Below, in pieces: positions 10,738 to 20,906 of a DNA stretch of 64,000 bases. The translations under genes and the position numbers were made by a program. Each line of letters begins with the position of its first letter. The stretch's first letter is position 1. The stretch comes from Pseudomonas sp. RSB 5.4 (lineage in GTDB: Bacteria > Pseudomonadota > Gammaproteobacteria > Pseudomonadales > Pseudomonadaceae). The notes under the pieces are model-generated. The model worked only from the letters and a program-made list of their open reading frames with translations, did no database searches and had not been told where the DNA came from. Location: the NCBI RefSeq assembly GCF_037126175.1, contig NZ_CP146986.1:1640501-1704500 (forward strand), written 5' to 3'.

Positions 10738-10769
10738 TAAAAAAGCCCGCCGTAAAGGCGGGCTTTTTT
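10738..10769. terminator. Bidirectional Rho-independent terminator
   Basis: A stem of AAAAGCCCGCC with its complement around a five-base loop, with A and T tracts on both sides. It sits between the convergent DUF1652 and helicase genes and can serve both. Confidence 0.92.
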
Positions 10770-10780
10770 GTGCGCGGCGG

Positions 10781-13255
10781 TTACCCGGCTTTTGCTTGTG
10801 AGCGGTGATCGACAAAGAACGCCTTGCCCTGCGCAACCCGATCGGACGCCCTCGGCATGTTTACTGCCTGGTTGTCCTGCGGTTCAACGTACCAATAGCA
10901 ATGGCTGACCGCCCGAGTGATGCCGACATAAGCCAGACGCAGGATCTCGTCCTTTTGCGCCGTGTCATAAGGCTCGCTGTCGCCGGCCTTGCCCAGCCCG
11001 GCCATGCGGTACACCTGATTCTTGTACGGCGAACTGGTCAGGTGCTGGCAATCACCGAGCAGGAACACGGCGTCGGCTTGCAGACCTTTGGCGCTGTGAT
11101 AGGTCAGTTGTTTCAGGCGTCGAGCCTCGTACGGCAAGCTCGAATCCACATTAACTACAGGCTGTATATGCTGCTCTATCAATGACTTATCACTACTTTT
11201 TCGATAAAGCATCAAGATTGAATCGCCGCGACTGTAGTGTTCGGCCAGGCGCTGACCCAAAGCCTGATCATCGCGCTCCAGGACATTCACCGGCTGCAAT
11301 GCCTTGGCTGCGCCACTGGCCTTGGCCTTCTTGCCCGGAATTGCCGGCGCGGCGCGGACGATGTGTTCGGCGGCATCGATGATGTGCTGATGGCTGCGGT
11401 AATTGTCACTGAGCATCACCCGCGTGGTGCTCGGCGACGAGAATTCCTTGTTGAACTCCATGAAGTAACTCGGCGAACTGCCCCGCCAGCCGTAGATCGA
11501 CTGCCAGTCGTCACCCACGCACAGCAACGACGAACGCTGTGCGCCCCGCCCGACATGCATGGCCGGGCCACGACTGCGGATTTCCGCAAGGCTGGCGCGG
11601 ATCCACGAGACGATTTGCGGCGATACGTCCTGAAACTCGTCGATCATCAAGTGCGACATGGGCCGCAGCAGCTCATCACTCAGCAGCTTGAGATTTTCCG
11701 GCGAATGCTCGCTGAACAGCGCGAACATCCGGTTGTAGGTCATCACCGGCGGCTTCTGATCGAGCAAATGATCTTCCAGGGCACGCCAGAACAGGCTCAG
11801 CGCCTCGAAGAAAAACCGATCCGGATCATCCTTGGCAAAACTCATACGACCGACAGCGTCCGGCACATCCAGCCCGAGGTTTTCGATGAAACCGGCCGCC
11901 GCGACAAAACAGTCCAGAAGCGGCGCTGAGACCAGCTCACCTTTGACCTTGTAATCGAACCCGGGTCCCGCGCTCGCATCGCCAGCCAACGTCGACAGAA
12001 CTCGCTTTGACATTTCATAACTATCAAGCCAAATCAATGGCTTACGACAGAAAGCTTGAAACAGGGTGCGTTTTACAGCCCACTCGGCGCGCACGCTGAG
12101 CTTGGCGTTGGGCCGGCAGATCTGCGGGTTTTCCTGTGGATCGAAGCCGAGCACCACCCAGGCATCGAGGCTGGGGATGTAGCCATGACAATGAAAGATC
12201 GAACCGTTGATCTCGAACGTTTGCCGGTTGGGCTCAATGCCTTTGATCGGCCAGGCACCGGCGCGAAACCACAGGTCTTCGATGGCGTCGCACAGTTCTT
12301 CGTCGCGTTTGGACGCCAGTTCGGTCACCGCCATGCGCTTCTGTACGTCCGGGTGGTCGCGCTCCAGCTCCTTGAGCTGCAAGGCAGCCTTGGCCAACGG
12401 CTGAATCAACGAGCGAAAACGCTCGTCTTCATTGAATAACCGGTGGTAGCAGGCGTTGAGCTGCTGGCGCTGGGCATCGTTGATCCGCAGATCGAACGGG
12501 TTGCTGTCGACGTCCTCATCAGCCCCTTGTGGTCGATTGCTGAGATTTTCAAAAGCCTGCAAGCGCTCGAAGCCCGGCAGGCTGCGAACCATCGGCAGAA
12601 TGCGCGAGTGAAAGGTCCGCACCAGTTCCCGCGCCTGTTTCAGACTCAATTTCTGGCCCCAGAGCGCGAACATCTCGATCAGTTTATTGATGAAATCCTT
12701 ACGTGATTCGCGCGTGAAGGTCACCACGGTCATCGAGTCGAGTTCAAAGCCCAGATAATGCGTGAGCAACAGAATACGCAGCACCAGCGTCGTCGATTTA
12801 CCCGCACCGGCCCCGGCAATCACCGAGCTTGAGGGTGTATCACTGAAAATCATCTTCCATTGCGCGACGCTTGGCTGGGCGTGCTCGGGCAGCAGGCGTG
12901 CCACATCGGCCTTCATGCGTTTTTTCAGTTCGGCGCTGAGTGGCAGACGCCAATCATCGAACAGATGGTTGTCGACGCTCGGCGGACGATGCTCGGTGCT
13001 GCGGCTGTCACGAATCAGCAGGACCTGGCGACCTTCCTCCAGCCCTTCGAGTTTTCCTTCTTTGAAACCGTACTCCACACCCGCGGTGTGCCCGCTGCGA
13101 AACCCGTCAGCCTGACCGTGCAGCCAAGAGGCACGGTGCTGGGCGCGCAAACGCGTCAGGCCATGGCCGAAGAAACGCGCGGCCAGACGTTTGAACCAAG
13201 GCATCTCGGCCAACGGACGAAGTTCGGGAGGAAGATCGGGAGTGTGTTGCGCCAC
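10781..13255 (-). CDS. UvrD/Rep-type superfamily 1 DNA helicase
   Basis: ATP-dependent helicase of 824 residues. Walker A GAGAGKST is at 148-155, motif Ia VVTFTRESRKDF follows, motif II MIDEFQD is near 538, motif III VGDDWQSIYGWRG and motif IV SDNYRS come next, and the C-terminal motifs TYHSAKGLQADAVFL and RLAYVGITRA are present. The first 130 residues are an extension outside the helicase core with a glycine/glutamate-rich segment (YGFKEGKLEGLEEGRQ), and about 250 residues separate motif Ia from motif II. This resembles stand-alone helicase IV-like proteins (HelD) in architecture. It could act in recombinational repair; no partner nuclease is encoded nearby. Confidence 0.88.
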   Translation of the reverse strand: MAQHTPDLPPELRPLAEMPWFKRLAARFFGHGLTRLRAQHRASWLHGQADGFRSGHTAGVEYGFKEGKLEGLEEGRQVLLIRDSRSTEHRPPSVDNHLFDDWRLPLSAELKKRMKADVARLLPEHAQPSVAQWKMIFSDTPSSSVIAGAGAGKSTTLVLRILLLTHYLGFELDSMTVVTFTRESRKDFINKLIEMFALWGQKLSLKQARELVRTFHSRILPMVRSLPGFERLQAFENLSNRPQGADEDVDSNPFDLRINDAQRQQLNACYHRLFNEDERFRSLIQPLAKAALQLKELERDHPDVQKRMAVTELASKRDEELCDAIEDLWFRAGAWPIKGIEPNRQTFEINGSIFHCHGYIPSLDAWVVLGFDPQENPQICRPNAKLSVRAEWAVKRTLFQAFCRKPLIWLDSYEMSKRVLSTLAGDASAGPGFDYKVKGELVSAPLLDCFVAAAGFIENLGLDVPDAVGRMSFAKDDPDRFFFEALSLFWRALEDHLLDQKPPVMTYNRMFALFSEHSPENLKLLSDELLRPMSHLMIDEFQDVSPQIVSWIRASLAEIRSRGPAMHVGRGAQRSSLLCVGDDWQSIYGWRGSSPSYFMEFNKEFSSPSTTRVMLSDNYRSHQHIIDAAEHIVRAAPAIPGKKAKASGAAKALQPVNVLERDDQALGQRLAEHYSRGDSILMLYRKSSDKSLIEQHIQPVVNVDSSLPYEARRLKQLTYHSAKGLQADAVFLLGDCQHLTSSPYKNQVYRMAGLGKAGDSEPYDTAQKDEILRLAYVGITRAVSHCYWYVEPQDNQAVNMPRASDRVAQGKAFFVDHRSQAKAG

Positions 13256-13534
13256 GCTGATGGGCTCCAGTGTGTGAGGCTGTTGGGGGCTATGGTGTCT
13301 TTATTTGCCCATGAGTTCTAGCGAAATGCTTACAGGTCATTGGTTTAGGCGATGAACTGAAAGTTGGGTGAGATCGTTTCGAGCCTGCTTCCCATCAATA
13401 GATTCGATGAGAATGCCGCACTTTTTACGCTTTTTCTCGATGATTGACTGAAGGATGATGCCCGTCATTAACCAACGGTCTCGCTTCGTGGCTCTGGCGT
13501 TGCGCCCCATGACGAACCTTTTGAGGAGACGATC

Positions 13535-14230
13535 ATGCTTGAACTCAGACCTTTCAACACGCTGGGCGGCGCTCATCACGGCTGGTTGGATGCCCATCAC
13601 CACTTTTCGTTCGCCGAATACTACGACCCGCAGCGCATGAACTGGGGCAATCTGCGGGTGTGGAACGATGATGTGATCGCCGCCGGCACCGGGTTCCCAC
13701 AACACCCGCACCGCGACATGGAAATCATCACTTACGTTCGTGAAGGTGCGATTACCCACCAGGACAACCTTGGCAACAAGGGCCGTACCGAGGCTGGCGA
13801 CGTACAGGTCATGAGCGCCGGTACGGGCATCGCTCACAGCGAGTACAACCTGGAAGACCAGGAAACGCGGATTTTCCAGATCTGGATTCTTCCAACCGAA
13901 ACCGGTGCGCCACCATCGTGGGGTGCCAAACCGTTCCCCAAAGGCCAGCGCGAAGGGTTCGTGACCCTGGCCAGCGGCAAGGACGGTGACGACCAGAGCC
14001 TGCGTATTCGCGCCGATGCGCGGCTGGTCGCGGCGAATATCAAGGCTGGGGAAACGGCTGAATATCGTCTGGATGCCGGACGCCGAGCCTACCTAGTGCC
14101 TGCCACCGGTTTGATTGAAGTCAATGGCTTGCGTGCGCAAGCTCGAGACGGTGTTGCTGTGGAACATGAGTCGGTGCTGACCGTGACCGCGCTCGAAGAC
14201 AGCGAAATCGTGTTGGTGGATCTGGCTTGA
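13535..14230 (+). CDS. Pirin family protein (YhaK/YhhW type)
   Basis: A 231-residue double-cupin protein of the pirin family. The metal site is visible as HPHRDMEIITYV (two His), with further ligands in GTGIAHSEYN (His, Glu). Bacterial relatives show quercetin 2,3-dioxygenase activity or act as iron-dependent regulators; which applies cannot be told. RBS GAGGAG lies about seven bases before the ATG. It is a single-gene unit followed by a strong terminator. Length and motifs are normal for the family. Confidence 0.9.
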   Translation: MLELRPFNTLGGAHHGWLDAHHHFSFAEYYDPQRMNWGNLRVWNDDVIAAGTGFPQHPHRDMEIITYVREGAITHQDNLGNKGRTEAGDVQVMSAGTGIAHSEYNLEDQETRIFQIWILPTETGAPPSWGAKPFPKGQREGFVTLASGKDGDDQSLRIRADARLVAANIKAGETAEYRLDAGRRAYLVPATGLIEVNGLRAQARDGVAVEHESVLTVTALEDSEIVLVDLA

Positions 14231-14248
14231 TGGCCTGAACTGCAGGCG

Positions 14249-14283
14249 AAAAAAGGGGCGACCGTCATGGTCGCCCCTTTTTT
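14249..14283 (+). terminator. Rho-independent terminator of the pirin gene
   Basis: Stem AAGGGGCGACC with its complement, five-base loop, and a run of seven Ts; begins 19 bases after the stop codon. Confidence 0.92.
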
Positions 14284-14292
14284 GTAACCTTT

Positions 14293-14391
14293 GTGGCGAG
14301 GGGATTCATCCCCGATTGGCCGCGAAGCGGCCCTTCTTTACCGTTGGAGCGGACGGCTACGCAGTCCATCGGGGATGAATCCCCTCACCAC
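14293..14391. repeat. Second REP-type inverted repeat (GAGGGGATTCATCCCC class)
   Basis: Arms at 14293-14316 and 14368-14391 are 24 bases long with one mismatch. Each arm also contains the small palindrome GGGGATTCATCCCC. The sequence differs from the repeat at 6294, so two REP classes are present. It lies between convergent pirin and pgm genes. Confidence 0.85.
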
Positions 14392-14415
14392 AGAAAGAAC
14401 TCACCTCCCTGAAGA

Positions 14416-16062
14416 TCACTGGGTGCTGATTGCGCCATCCACCAGCGTTTGCGCTTCGGCCACCAGTTGCTTGAGGTGATCGTCGCCAATGAAGCTTTCG
14501 GCGTAGATCTTGTAGATGTCTTCAGTACCCGAAGGACGCGCGGCGAACCAGCCGTTTTCGGTCATCACCTTCAGGCCACCAATGGCCTGATCGTTGCCCG
14601 GCGCGTGGCTGAGAATGCTCTGAATCTTCTCGCCTGCCAGCTCGGTCGAAGTTACTTGCTCCGGCGAAAGCTTGCTCAGCAGCGCTTTCTGCTCAGGGTT
14701 GGCCTTGGCATCGACGCGCACCGAGAACGGTTCGCCCAGTTCATCGGTCAGGGCGCGATAGGCCTGGCTTGGATCACGGCCGGTACGGGCGGTCATTTCA
14801 GCCGCCAACAACGCCGGAATCAAACCGTCCTTGTCGGTGCTCCAAACGCCGCCATCCTTGCGCAGGAACGAAGCGCCAGCACTCTCCTCGCCACCAAAAC
14901 CCAACGAGCCGTCAAACAGGCCATCGGCAAACCATTTGAAACCGACCGGTACTTCGTACAGACGACGCCCCAGACGCTTGGCCACGCGATCGATCAGACC
15001 GCTGCTGACCACGGTTTTACCCACGGCGGCATCGGCGCGCCATTGCGGACGGTTCTGGAACAGGTAGTCGATGGACACCGCCAGGTAGTTGTTCGGCGCC
15101 AGCAGACCACCCGAAGGGGTGACGATGCCATGACGGTCGTGATCCGGGTCGCAGGCGAAGGCCACGTCGTAACGTTCCTTGAGACCAATCAAACCTTGCA
15201 TGGCATGGCTGGACGATGGATCCATGCGGATCTGCCCGTCCCAATCGACCGTCATGAAACGGAAAGTCGGATCGACCTGCTTGTTCACCACGTCCAGATC
15301 AAGACGGTAATGCTCGGCAATCGCCGACCAGTAGCGCACCCCTGCTCCGCCCAGCGGATCGACACCCAGACGCAGCTTGGCGTCACGAATGGCATCGAAG
15401 TCGATCACGTTGATCAGGTCAGCGACGTAAGTGTTGAGGTAGTCGTGACGGTGAGTGGTGCTGGCCTTGAGCGCCTGCTCGTAGCTGATGCGTTTGACGC
15501 CGGCCAGTTTGTTGGCGAGCAGTTCGTTGGCCTTGGCTTCGATCCACTTGGTGATGTGGGTATCGGCCGGGCCGCCATTGGTAGGGTTGTATTTGTAGCC
15601 ACCGCTTTGCGGCGGGTTGTGCGACGGCGTAATCACGATGCCATCCGCCAGGCCAGAAGTGCGGCCACGGTTGTAGCAGAGAATGGCGTGCGAGATCGCC
15701 GGGGTTGGCGTGTATTCGTCACCTTCGGCGATCATCACGGTCACGCCGTTGGCCGCCAGCACTTCCAGCGCGCTGGCCCCGGCCGGGGTCGACAGTGCGT
15801 GAGTATCAATGCCCACAAACAACGGGCCATCGATGCCCTGGGCTTCGCGGTACAGGCAGATCGCCTGGCTGATTGCCAGAACATGCCACTCATTGAAACT
15901 CAGGTCGAAGGAGCTGCCGCGGTGCCCGGAAGTACCAAACGCCACGCGCTGGGTGGAAATCGAAGCGTCCGGTTGGCCGGTGTAATAAGCCGTTACCAGT
16001 CGCGGGATGTCGACCAACAATTCTGTCGGTGCCGGTTTGCCCGCAAAAGGACTGATAGTCAT
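14416..16062 (-). CDS. pgm: Alpha-D-glucose phosphate-specific phosphoglucomutase
   Basis: Cytoplasmic enzyme of 548 residues that interconverts glucose 1-phosphate and glucose 6-phosphate. The phosphoserine loop TPSHNPP is at about 145-151 (Ser 147), the [10 protein letters not shown] element at 41-50, the metal-binding loop DPDHDRHG near 305, the sugar-binding GEESAG near 390 and the phosphate-binding [14 protein letters not shown] at the C-terminus. Length equals the Escherichia coli Pgm family. It is a single gene, read toward the REP repeat. Confidence 0.95.
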   Translation of the reverse strand: MTISPFAGKPAPTELLVDIPRLVTAYYTGQPDASISTQRVAFGTSGHRGSSFDLSFNEWHVLAISQAICLYREAQGIDGPLFVGIDTHALSTPAGASALEVLAANGVTVMIAEGDEYTPTPAISHAILCYNRGRTSGLADGIVITPSHNPPQSGGYKYNPTNGGPADTHITKWIEAKANELLANKLAGVKRISYEQALKASTTHRHDYLNTYVADLINVIDFDAIRDAKLRLGVDPLGGAGVRYWSAIAEHYRLDLDVVNKQVDPTFRFMTVDWDGQIRMDPSSSHAMQGLIGLKERYDVAFACDPDHDRHGIVTPSGGLLAPNNYLAVSIDYLFQNRPQWRADAAVGKTVVSSGLIDRVAKRLGRRLYEVPVGFKWFADGLFDGSLGFGGEESAGASFLRKDGGVWSTDKDGLIPALLAAEMTARTGRDPSQAYRALTDELGEPFSVRVDAKANPEQKALLSKLSPEQVTSTELAGEKIQSILSHAPGNDQAIGGLKVMTENGWFAARPSGTEDIYKIYAESFIGDDHLKQLVAEAQTLVDGAISTQ

Positions 16063-16158
16063 GCAAAACCTCTGAAATAGAGTGGTTCAGGAAATACAGC
16101 GCAGTTTACTGGCAGTTTGACCACAGCGCGACGGGATCTATCCGACAGATTTCAACGT

Positions 16159-17559
16159 TCATTCAAGAGGTGCCAACCGCAGTGCATCGCTCAGCAGTGC
16201 AATCGCCCCCGCCAAACCGCTGTCACTATGATCCAGCAGGTTCAGGCGCAGATGGCGACGGTGCAACCCCTGCAAACTGAACAGTTCGCCCGGCGCAATC
16301 AATACCTGTTGTCGGAGCAGGCGCTGGAACACGTCGCGCATGTCCACCGGACGCAGTGCCCGCACCCAGACGGTCGCACCGCCTTGCGGTTCGACGACCT
16401 GAAGTGCATCGCCCAAACGCTCGCGCAGCAAGTGAATCATCGGGGTCCGACACTCCCTGAGGAGCCTGCGAAGTACATGCAGGTGCTGGTCGATCCGGCC
16501 GTTTCCAAACAGTCGGGCAATGGCCTTCTGACGGATCGGGGACAGTCGGAACGAACGCATCAGAAAATGCCGCAGCATTTCGTTTTTCCATTGGCGCGAT
16601 AACACGAACCCGTAAGGGGCTTCGATGCCAATGATTTTCTCGAAGGAGGAGAAGATCAACACCCGGTCAGGATCCAGCCGATCACGCAAGCGCTCGCCGT
16701 CCACTCCCTCGCCAAGCTCGCCATAACAATCATTTTCCAGCACCCAGGTGCCATGCTCGCGGAGCAGTCTGGCAATGACGTCGCGGTTATCCGCAGGAAC
16801 CTGCGTGCCACGGGGCATGCTCAGGCCCGACGACAGGAGAATCAGCCGCACGCTTTCAGTCTTGAGCAGTGTTTCCAGAAGTTGCGGCTCCAGCCCGCCA
16901 CAGGCCAGCAACGGCAGCTCGATCACGCGCACCTCTGCCGCCTGCAGCAACCGCAGTATCAACCAGTCACACGGCGACTCGACCAGAACGGTTGCGTGTT
17001 TGAGTTGCAGAACGGCAACGAGGATTTCCAGTACCCCGCGCAGATCCGCACCGATGTAGACATCCTCGGCATGCCAGCATTGCCTCGGCGAGGTGGTGTA
17101 GCGGGCCGCCAGCGCAGCGCGCAACTCCGAGTCACCACAGGGCTGGCCGAGCAGCAGTGGCTGCCGGGGGTACTGGCGCAGCAGTTCGCGCTCCATCAAC
17201 AGCAACGGGCTGTCCAGCGATTGGAGTGAAACCGGATCTTCAGCATTTAACAATCGCATCCCCGGGCGCCGCGCATTGATGTAGACCGTTTCGAGCAGAT
17301 CATTGCCAAACGCTGGTTGCGTAACCTGCGCCACCGCCCGTGCGTAGTACCCGGACTTGGTGACTGAATAGATCCTGCCTTCCTTCTCCAGCAACGAATA
17401 AGCGTATTGAATGGTCGAGATCGATACGTTCAGACGATTGGCCAACTGGCGCAACGACGGCAGCCTGGCGTTGCCGTCGCCGGCCGACTCCGCTATCAGC
17501 CGCATCAGGTAGCGATAGACCGCCTGATAAGCAAAACCGGGCTCCCGCGCAGTCTTCAT
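16159..17559 (-). CDS. MocR-type regulator (GntR helix-turn-helix fused to aminotransferase fold)
   Basis: A 466-residue PLP-type transcription factor. The N-terminal winged helix (about 10-80) reads RLPSLRQLANRLNVSISTIQYAYSLLEKEGRIY. The rest is a fold-type I aminotransferase domain, with the putative PLP lysine in FSSFEKIIGIEAPYGFVLS near 300. Such proteins control metabolism of amino compounds and vitamins. It starts 48 bases after the stop of an unrecognised gene of the same strand, which is therefore a candidate target or partner. The target effector cannot be deduced. Confidence 0.87.
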   Translation of the reverse strand: MKTAREPGFAYQAVYRYLMRLIAESAGDGNARLPSLRQLANRLNVSISTIQYAYSLLEKEGRIYSVTKSGYYARAVAQVTQPAFGNDLLETVYINARRPGMRLLNAEDPVSLQSLDSPLLLMERELLRQYPRQPLLLGQPCGDSELRAALAARYTTSPRQCWHAEDVYIGADLRGVLEILVAVLQLKHATVLVESPCDWLILRLLQAAEVRVIELPLLACGGLEPQLLETLLKTESVRLILLSSGLSMPRGTQVPADNRDVIARLLREHGTWVLENDCYGELGEGVDGERLRDRLDPDRVLIFSSFEKIIGIEAPYGFVLSRQWKNEMLRHFLMRSFRLSPIRQKAIARLFGNGRIDQHLHVLRRLLRECRTPMIHLLRERLGDALQVVEPQGGATVWVRALRPVDMRDVFQRLLRQQVLIAPGELFSLQGLHRRHLRLNLLDHSDSGLAGAIALLSDALRLAPLE

Positions 17560-17607
17560 GAGCCCAATACCGTTGACACGGATGCGCCGAAGAATGGAGC
17601 GCTCACC

Positions 17608-19068
17608 TCAACGTTCCGCTGATCGCTCAACCACGCTGGCGTCGATAGCCGTTTGGTGTGCGGCGTCTGCTGCGTGCGGGGCGGCGCCACACACCGGCAA
17701 TGACTCCATGGCGTAGAGACGACTGATTAGCCTGACCGGCAAACCACTGACATCCGTCATCCATTGCAGCACTTGCTCCGGGCCGTGCAGCCCCTGCATG
17801 GCACGATGCAAATCGGGCATCGCCACCAACATGCCGGGATGACAACGGCGCAGGAACCGCTCGAGGCCGGCACCACGGTCAATGAACGGCGTGAACAACA
17901 GGCAGACCCATTGGGTTTCATTCAAGCCGTAGGTCGCGTGAATGCAGTTCGCCGCGGCCTCACGCAGTTCATCCAGCGCCGGCTGTTGCCCCAATCTGGC
18001 AATCATCTGCTCGCATACCGGTTCCGGCACCCGTTGCTGCTGCATGGTCGCCAGCATGTGCTGAACATGTTGGGAAAACCCGGTTTCATAGCTGCGGCCA
18101 TCGAGGAATTCCGCCTCCAGGCCGCGCAAATGGGCCTCGATCAACGGGTCGGCGTATTCGCCCTCGCCCTGGTGGAACACCCACTCCTCTGCCTGGAACC
18201 CGAGAAACTCGCTGAGCAGCGGCCAGCGTTCTTCCAGGTTGCCCACCGCCATGTCGTGAATGTCGACAAACGTTGTGCGACGGCATGACTCGAACCCGTC
18301 TTCCGGACGCCAGCAGCGGCGCTCGGATTCAGCGTAAAAACCACGATATAAATCCCCTCCCAATCCGTCGAGCAAGGCGAACAACTCATCGAATGTTCCG
18401 GCATTGGGCGGCAGCGCACCGAGACCCGCCTTTTGCACCGCCCGATCGAGGTTATCGATGAATTGCTTTTGTCGACGCGGCGACTCGCTGGCAACCCAAG
18501 CGTCCACACCATTGCCCCAGCGGGCGATCTGGCCGCAAAACTCCGCCCAGGCCAGGCATGCGTCATCCCACAACTCAAGCCTTTCGTCCGAGGCCCGTCG
18601 ATGCCCCATCATCAGAAGGTTGGTGCGATTGGCTTCCGTACTGTCCTTGTCGGGTGGCGCCAGGTGATTGAATGGCAACACCTGACGATGATCCACCATC
18701 AGCAACTCGACCCGGGGATCGTCGTACAGAAACAGGGCGGCGAAGCTGCGGTGCATATTTCCGGGCGCCGCCCCCGCTCCGCTCCAGCGCAATGTGGCCA
18801 CACGCAACTGAAAAGTGGCCGGCGCTCGACCAGCGATACTCAGCTGAGCGGCGCGCAGCAACGCCAGGGTATAGCAACTGTCACGGGTACCGGACGGTGT
18901 CACCATGACCTTGTATTCACCCATACGCTCCATTCCACCCGCGGCGACCACCAGCCGCTGAATCAGCAATTGCAATGCTGTGCGTTCGGCTCTGGAAAAA
19001 AAGCTCAGCAGACGCTGCAATACTTGCTGATAGACATAGTTCATTGCCTGATCATGGATCGTGCTCAT
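17608..19068 (-). CDS. Unrecognised 486-residue protein upstream of the MocR regulator
   Basis: I do not recognise this protein. It appears soluble, with no signal peptide or membrane segments, and has normal Pseudomonas codon use. Visible features are a basic N-terminal helix region (QQVLQRLLSFFSRAERTALQ), an aromatic/acidic centre (GDLYRGFYAESERRCW, TFVDIHDMAVG, EERWPLLSEFLGF) and a C-terminal helical half with FTPFIDRGAGLERFLRRCHP. ATG 19068 (MSTIHDQAMNY) is chosen because upstream sequence becomes AT-rich; starts at 19104 and 19164 are possible. It is probably co-transcribed with the MocR gene 48 bases downstream. Confidence 0.7.
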   Translation of the reverse strand: MSTIHDQAMNYVYQQVLQRLLSFFSRAERTALQLLIQRLVVAAGGMERMGEYKVMVTPSGTRDSCYTLALLRAAQLSIAGRAPATFQLRVATLRWSGAGAAPGNMHRSFAALFLYDDPRVELLMVDHRQVLPFNHLAPPDKDSTEANRTNLLMMGHRRASDERLELWDDACLAWAEFCGQIARWGNGVDAWVASESPRRQKQFIDNLDRAVQKAGLGALPPNAGTFDELFALLDGLGGDLYRGFYAESERRCWRPEDGFESCRRTTFVDIHDMAVGNLEERWPLLSEFLGFQAEEWVFHQGEGEYADPLIEAHLRGLEAEFLDGRSYETGFSQHVQHMLATMQQQRVPEPVCEQMIARLGQQPALDELREAAANCIHATYGLNETQWVCLLFTPFIDRGAGLERFLRRCHPGMLVAMPDLHRAMQGLHGPEQVLQWMTDVSGLPVRLISRLYAMESLPVCGAAPHAADAAHQTAIDASVVERSAER

Positions 19069-19164
19069 CAGTACTTTACCCGGCGTAAAAAATTCATATC
19101 GCATCAGCAGTGAAGCTGGCGCAACAAATTCATCAATAAGTAATAGACGATCAAATACTAACAC

Positions 19165-19577
19165 TTATGCTTTTGAAGTTATTTGAAACACTTGACGCAT
19201 GGAAGTCGATATCTTCGCCACTATAGGTGACGTAAACCCCCGTCACCATTGAGTTTTTCCGGAGTGAAAAATATCTGAGGAAACTTCTTACAGCGTCCCA
19301 CGAACATTGAGCACAAGAAAAGCAGAACGACAATAGGAAATAACCTACAGCCATTAAACAGAAACCGGTATATCGCCCACAGGAGGAAATATTAAACACG
19401 GCAAACAAAACAGAATGCACAGACATGGCTCATTCCTTGAGATGAAAGTAATCATTCAATTATCAGGGCTTAAATGCCGATTAGAAGATACAGATAGCGG
19501 ACAAAAACCGGTTCAGATGCACAACAGGCCACGCACCCTGTCCGGCATGTCTGATTATTTGCGAGGGGTACAACGCA
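19165..19577. other. AT-rich intergenic stretch
   Basis: Base composition here is clearly lower in GC than around it. Frames on both strands (for example 19151-19426 minus, rich in Cys, Phe and Ser) lack RBS and family-like features, so I call no gene. It probably holds the promoter for the 17608-19068 gene. Confidence 0.45.
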
Positions 19578-19601
19578 AGAGTCCGTGGGGCCACGGACTC
19601 T
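19578..19601 (-). terminator. Hairpin after mexS
   Basis: The inverted repeat AGAGTCCGTGG with its complement lies 12 bases after the mexS stop on the minus strand, followed by a weak T-rich stretch. A likely transcription terminator. Confidence 0.7.
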
Positions 19602-19613
19602 GTTTGGAGGGCG

Positions 19614-20636
19614 TTACGCAGGTTCGACCTGAAGGGCGACCCGTTCACGGCATGGGCATTCGTCCATGTAGCGATGTGCTTCGACGAACTCGTTGAACGG
19701 GAAGACCCGAGTCTTGAGTGGCAGCAGTACGCGGTCGGCGGTGAGCTGGTTGATGTCACGCAGGGCACGCTGCAAGGCGACGTGGTCCTGGGTGATGCCC
19801 AGCTCGGGCTTACCGGTGAAGTTACCGATGCAGTGTACGAAGAACTGAATGTTTTTCTGGAACGCCGCACACGCCGGGAATGGTGTCTGGTTACCACCCT
19901 GCAGACCGTAAAGAACCAGGCTGCCACGTGGCGCGAGCACATCGCCGAGCAACGACATCTGCGGGCCGCCGAGACCATCGAATACCACGTCGACACCACG
20001 GTTGTCGGTGATCTTGTTGATGCGCATCAACAGATCTTCTTCCTCGGTGACGATGACTTTCTCGGCACCCAGCGACAGCAGGTATTCGCGCTCTTCAGCG
20101 GTTTTCGTCGCCGCGATCACCCGCACACCCAAGGCTTTGCCCAACTGGACAAAGGACGGGCCGGCGCAATGGCTGGCGTCAGTGACCAGGGCAAACTGCC
20201 CGGGTTTGACCCGTGCCAGATCGGCGTAGGCAAAATAGGCGATCAACAGCGGTGTGTAATGCACGCTGGCTTCTACCGGGCTGAGCACATCCGGATAGCG
20301 GGTCAGCGCGGTGCGTGGCAGCACGATCTGCTCGCCATACACCGGATAGTCGTTCGGACTTTGCGCCGGGAAACTGGCCACCTTGTCGCCAACCGACAGA
20401 TCGCCGATACCGTCACCGACGGCGGTCACTACACCGGCCATTTCATGGCCGAGACCGGACGGCAAGCGCGCCTGGGACGAGGCCAGGTTCTGACGCCAGA
20501 GAATGTCGTACCAGCTGATGCCGATCGCTTCGACACGCACCTGCACTTCGCCGGGACCTGGCTGAGCGGCCGCATGCTCTTCGCATTTGAGCACCTCGGC
20601 CGGACCAAACTTGTGAAAACGGATCGTGCGGGACAT
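19614..20636 (-). CDS. mexS: MexS-like zinc-independent MDR oxidoreductase
   Basis: NADPH-type quinone/alcohol oxidoreductase of 340 residues (medium-chain dehydrogenase/reductase fold). It begins MSRTIRFHKFGPAEVLK and has GLGHEMAGVVTAVGDGI, a Rossmann segment ALVTDASHCAGPSFVQLGKALG, and FDGLGGPQMSLLGDVLAPRG. The sequence reads as MexS of P. aeruginosa, whose loss activates MexT and the MexEF-OprN pump, probably through electrophile stress. The ATG at 20636 has GAGG seven bases ahead. It is divergent from mexT across a 270-base interval, the same arrangement as in P. aeruginosa. Confidence 0.88.
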   Translation of the reverse strand: MSRTIRFHKFGPAEVLKCEEHAAAQPGPGEVQVRVEAIGISWYDILWRQNLASSQARLPSGLGHEMAGVVTAVGDGIGDLSVGDKVASFPAQSPNDYPVYGEQIVLPRTALTRYPDVLSPVEASVHYTPLLIAYFAYADLARVKPGQFALVTDASHCAGPSFVQLGKALGVRVIAATKTAEEREYLLSLGAEKVIVTEEEDLLMRINKITDNRGVDVVFDGLGGPQMSLLGDVLAPRGSLVLYGLQGGNQTPFPACAAFQKNIQFFVHCIGNFTGKPELGITQDHVALQRALRDINQLTADRVLLPLKTRVFPFNEFVEAHRYMDECPCRERVALQVEPA

Positions 20637-20707
20637 CGCAAACCTCGTCAAAGTAACCTCTAATGCCCTGAACTCTATCTGGGCTTTTGACCCAAGACTA
20701 TCAGTGG

Positions 20708-20731
20708 CTATTAATAGTCGACATGCCTGTC
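20708..20731 (-). promoter_or_regulatory. Candidate MexT-box in the mexS-mexT interval
   Basis: On the minus strand the sequence reads GACA-N5-GTCGAC-N4-AATAG, a partial match to the MexT box ATCA-N5-GTCGAT-N4-ACYAT known from P. aeruginosa. It lies about 70 bases before mexS. Several positions mismatch, so this is a weak call. Confidence 0.35.
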
Positions 20732-20906
20732 ATTGATTCCGCAGTATGGACGGCATTGGCAAAATCGATGAAAAAAATACCGCAACCGGCTCGGTAAAGC
20801 TGAATTTAGCGGTGCAGAGTACCAGCCTTTCCCCGTAATATTCATGCCGGCCATTGTTCTCATATGGCCGCTCTCGTCAAGCTTGATGACTCTGCCAGGA
20901 CTCCAG

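Noticed and set aside
13337..13837. A 166-codon minus-strand frame overlapping the pirin start
   Set aside because: Most of it is antisense to the pirin gene, which has intact metal-binding motifs and a good RBS.
19151..19426. A 91-codon minus-strand frame in AT-rich DNA
   Set aside because: Cys/Phe/Ser-rich with no RBS, no family likeness, and it overlaps the possible upstream start of the 17608-19068 gene.
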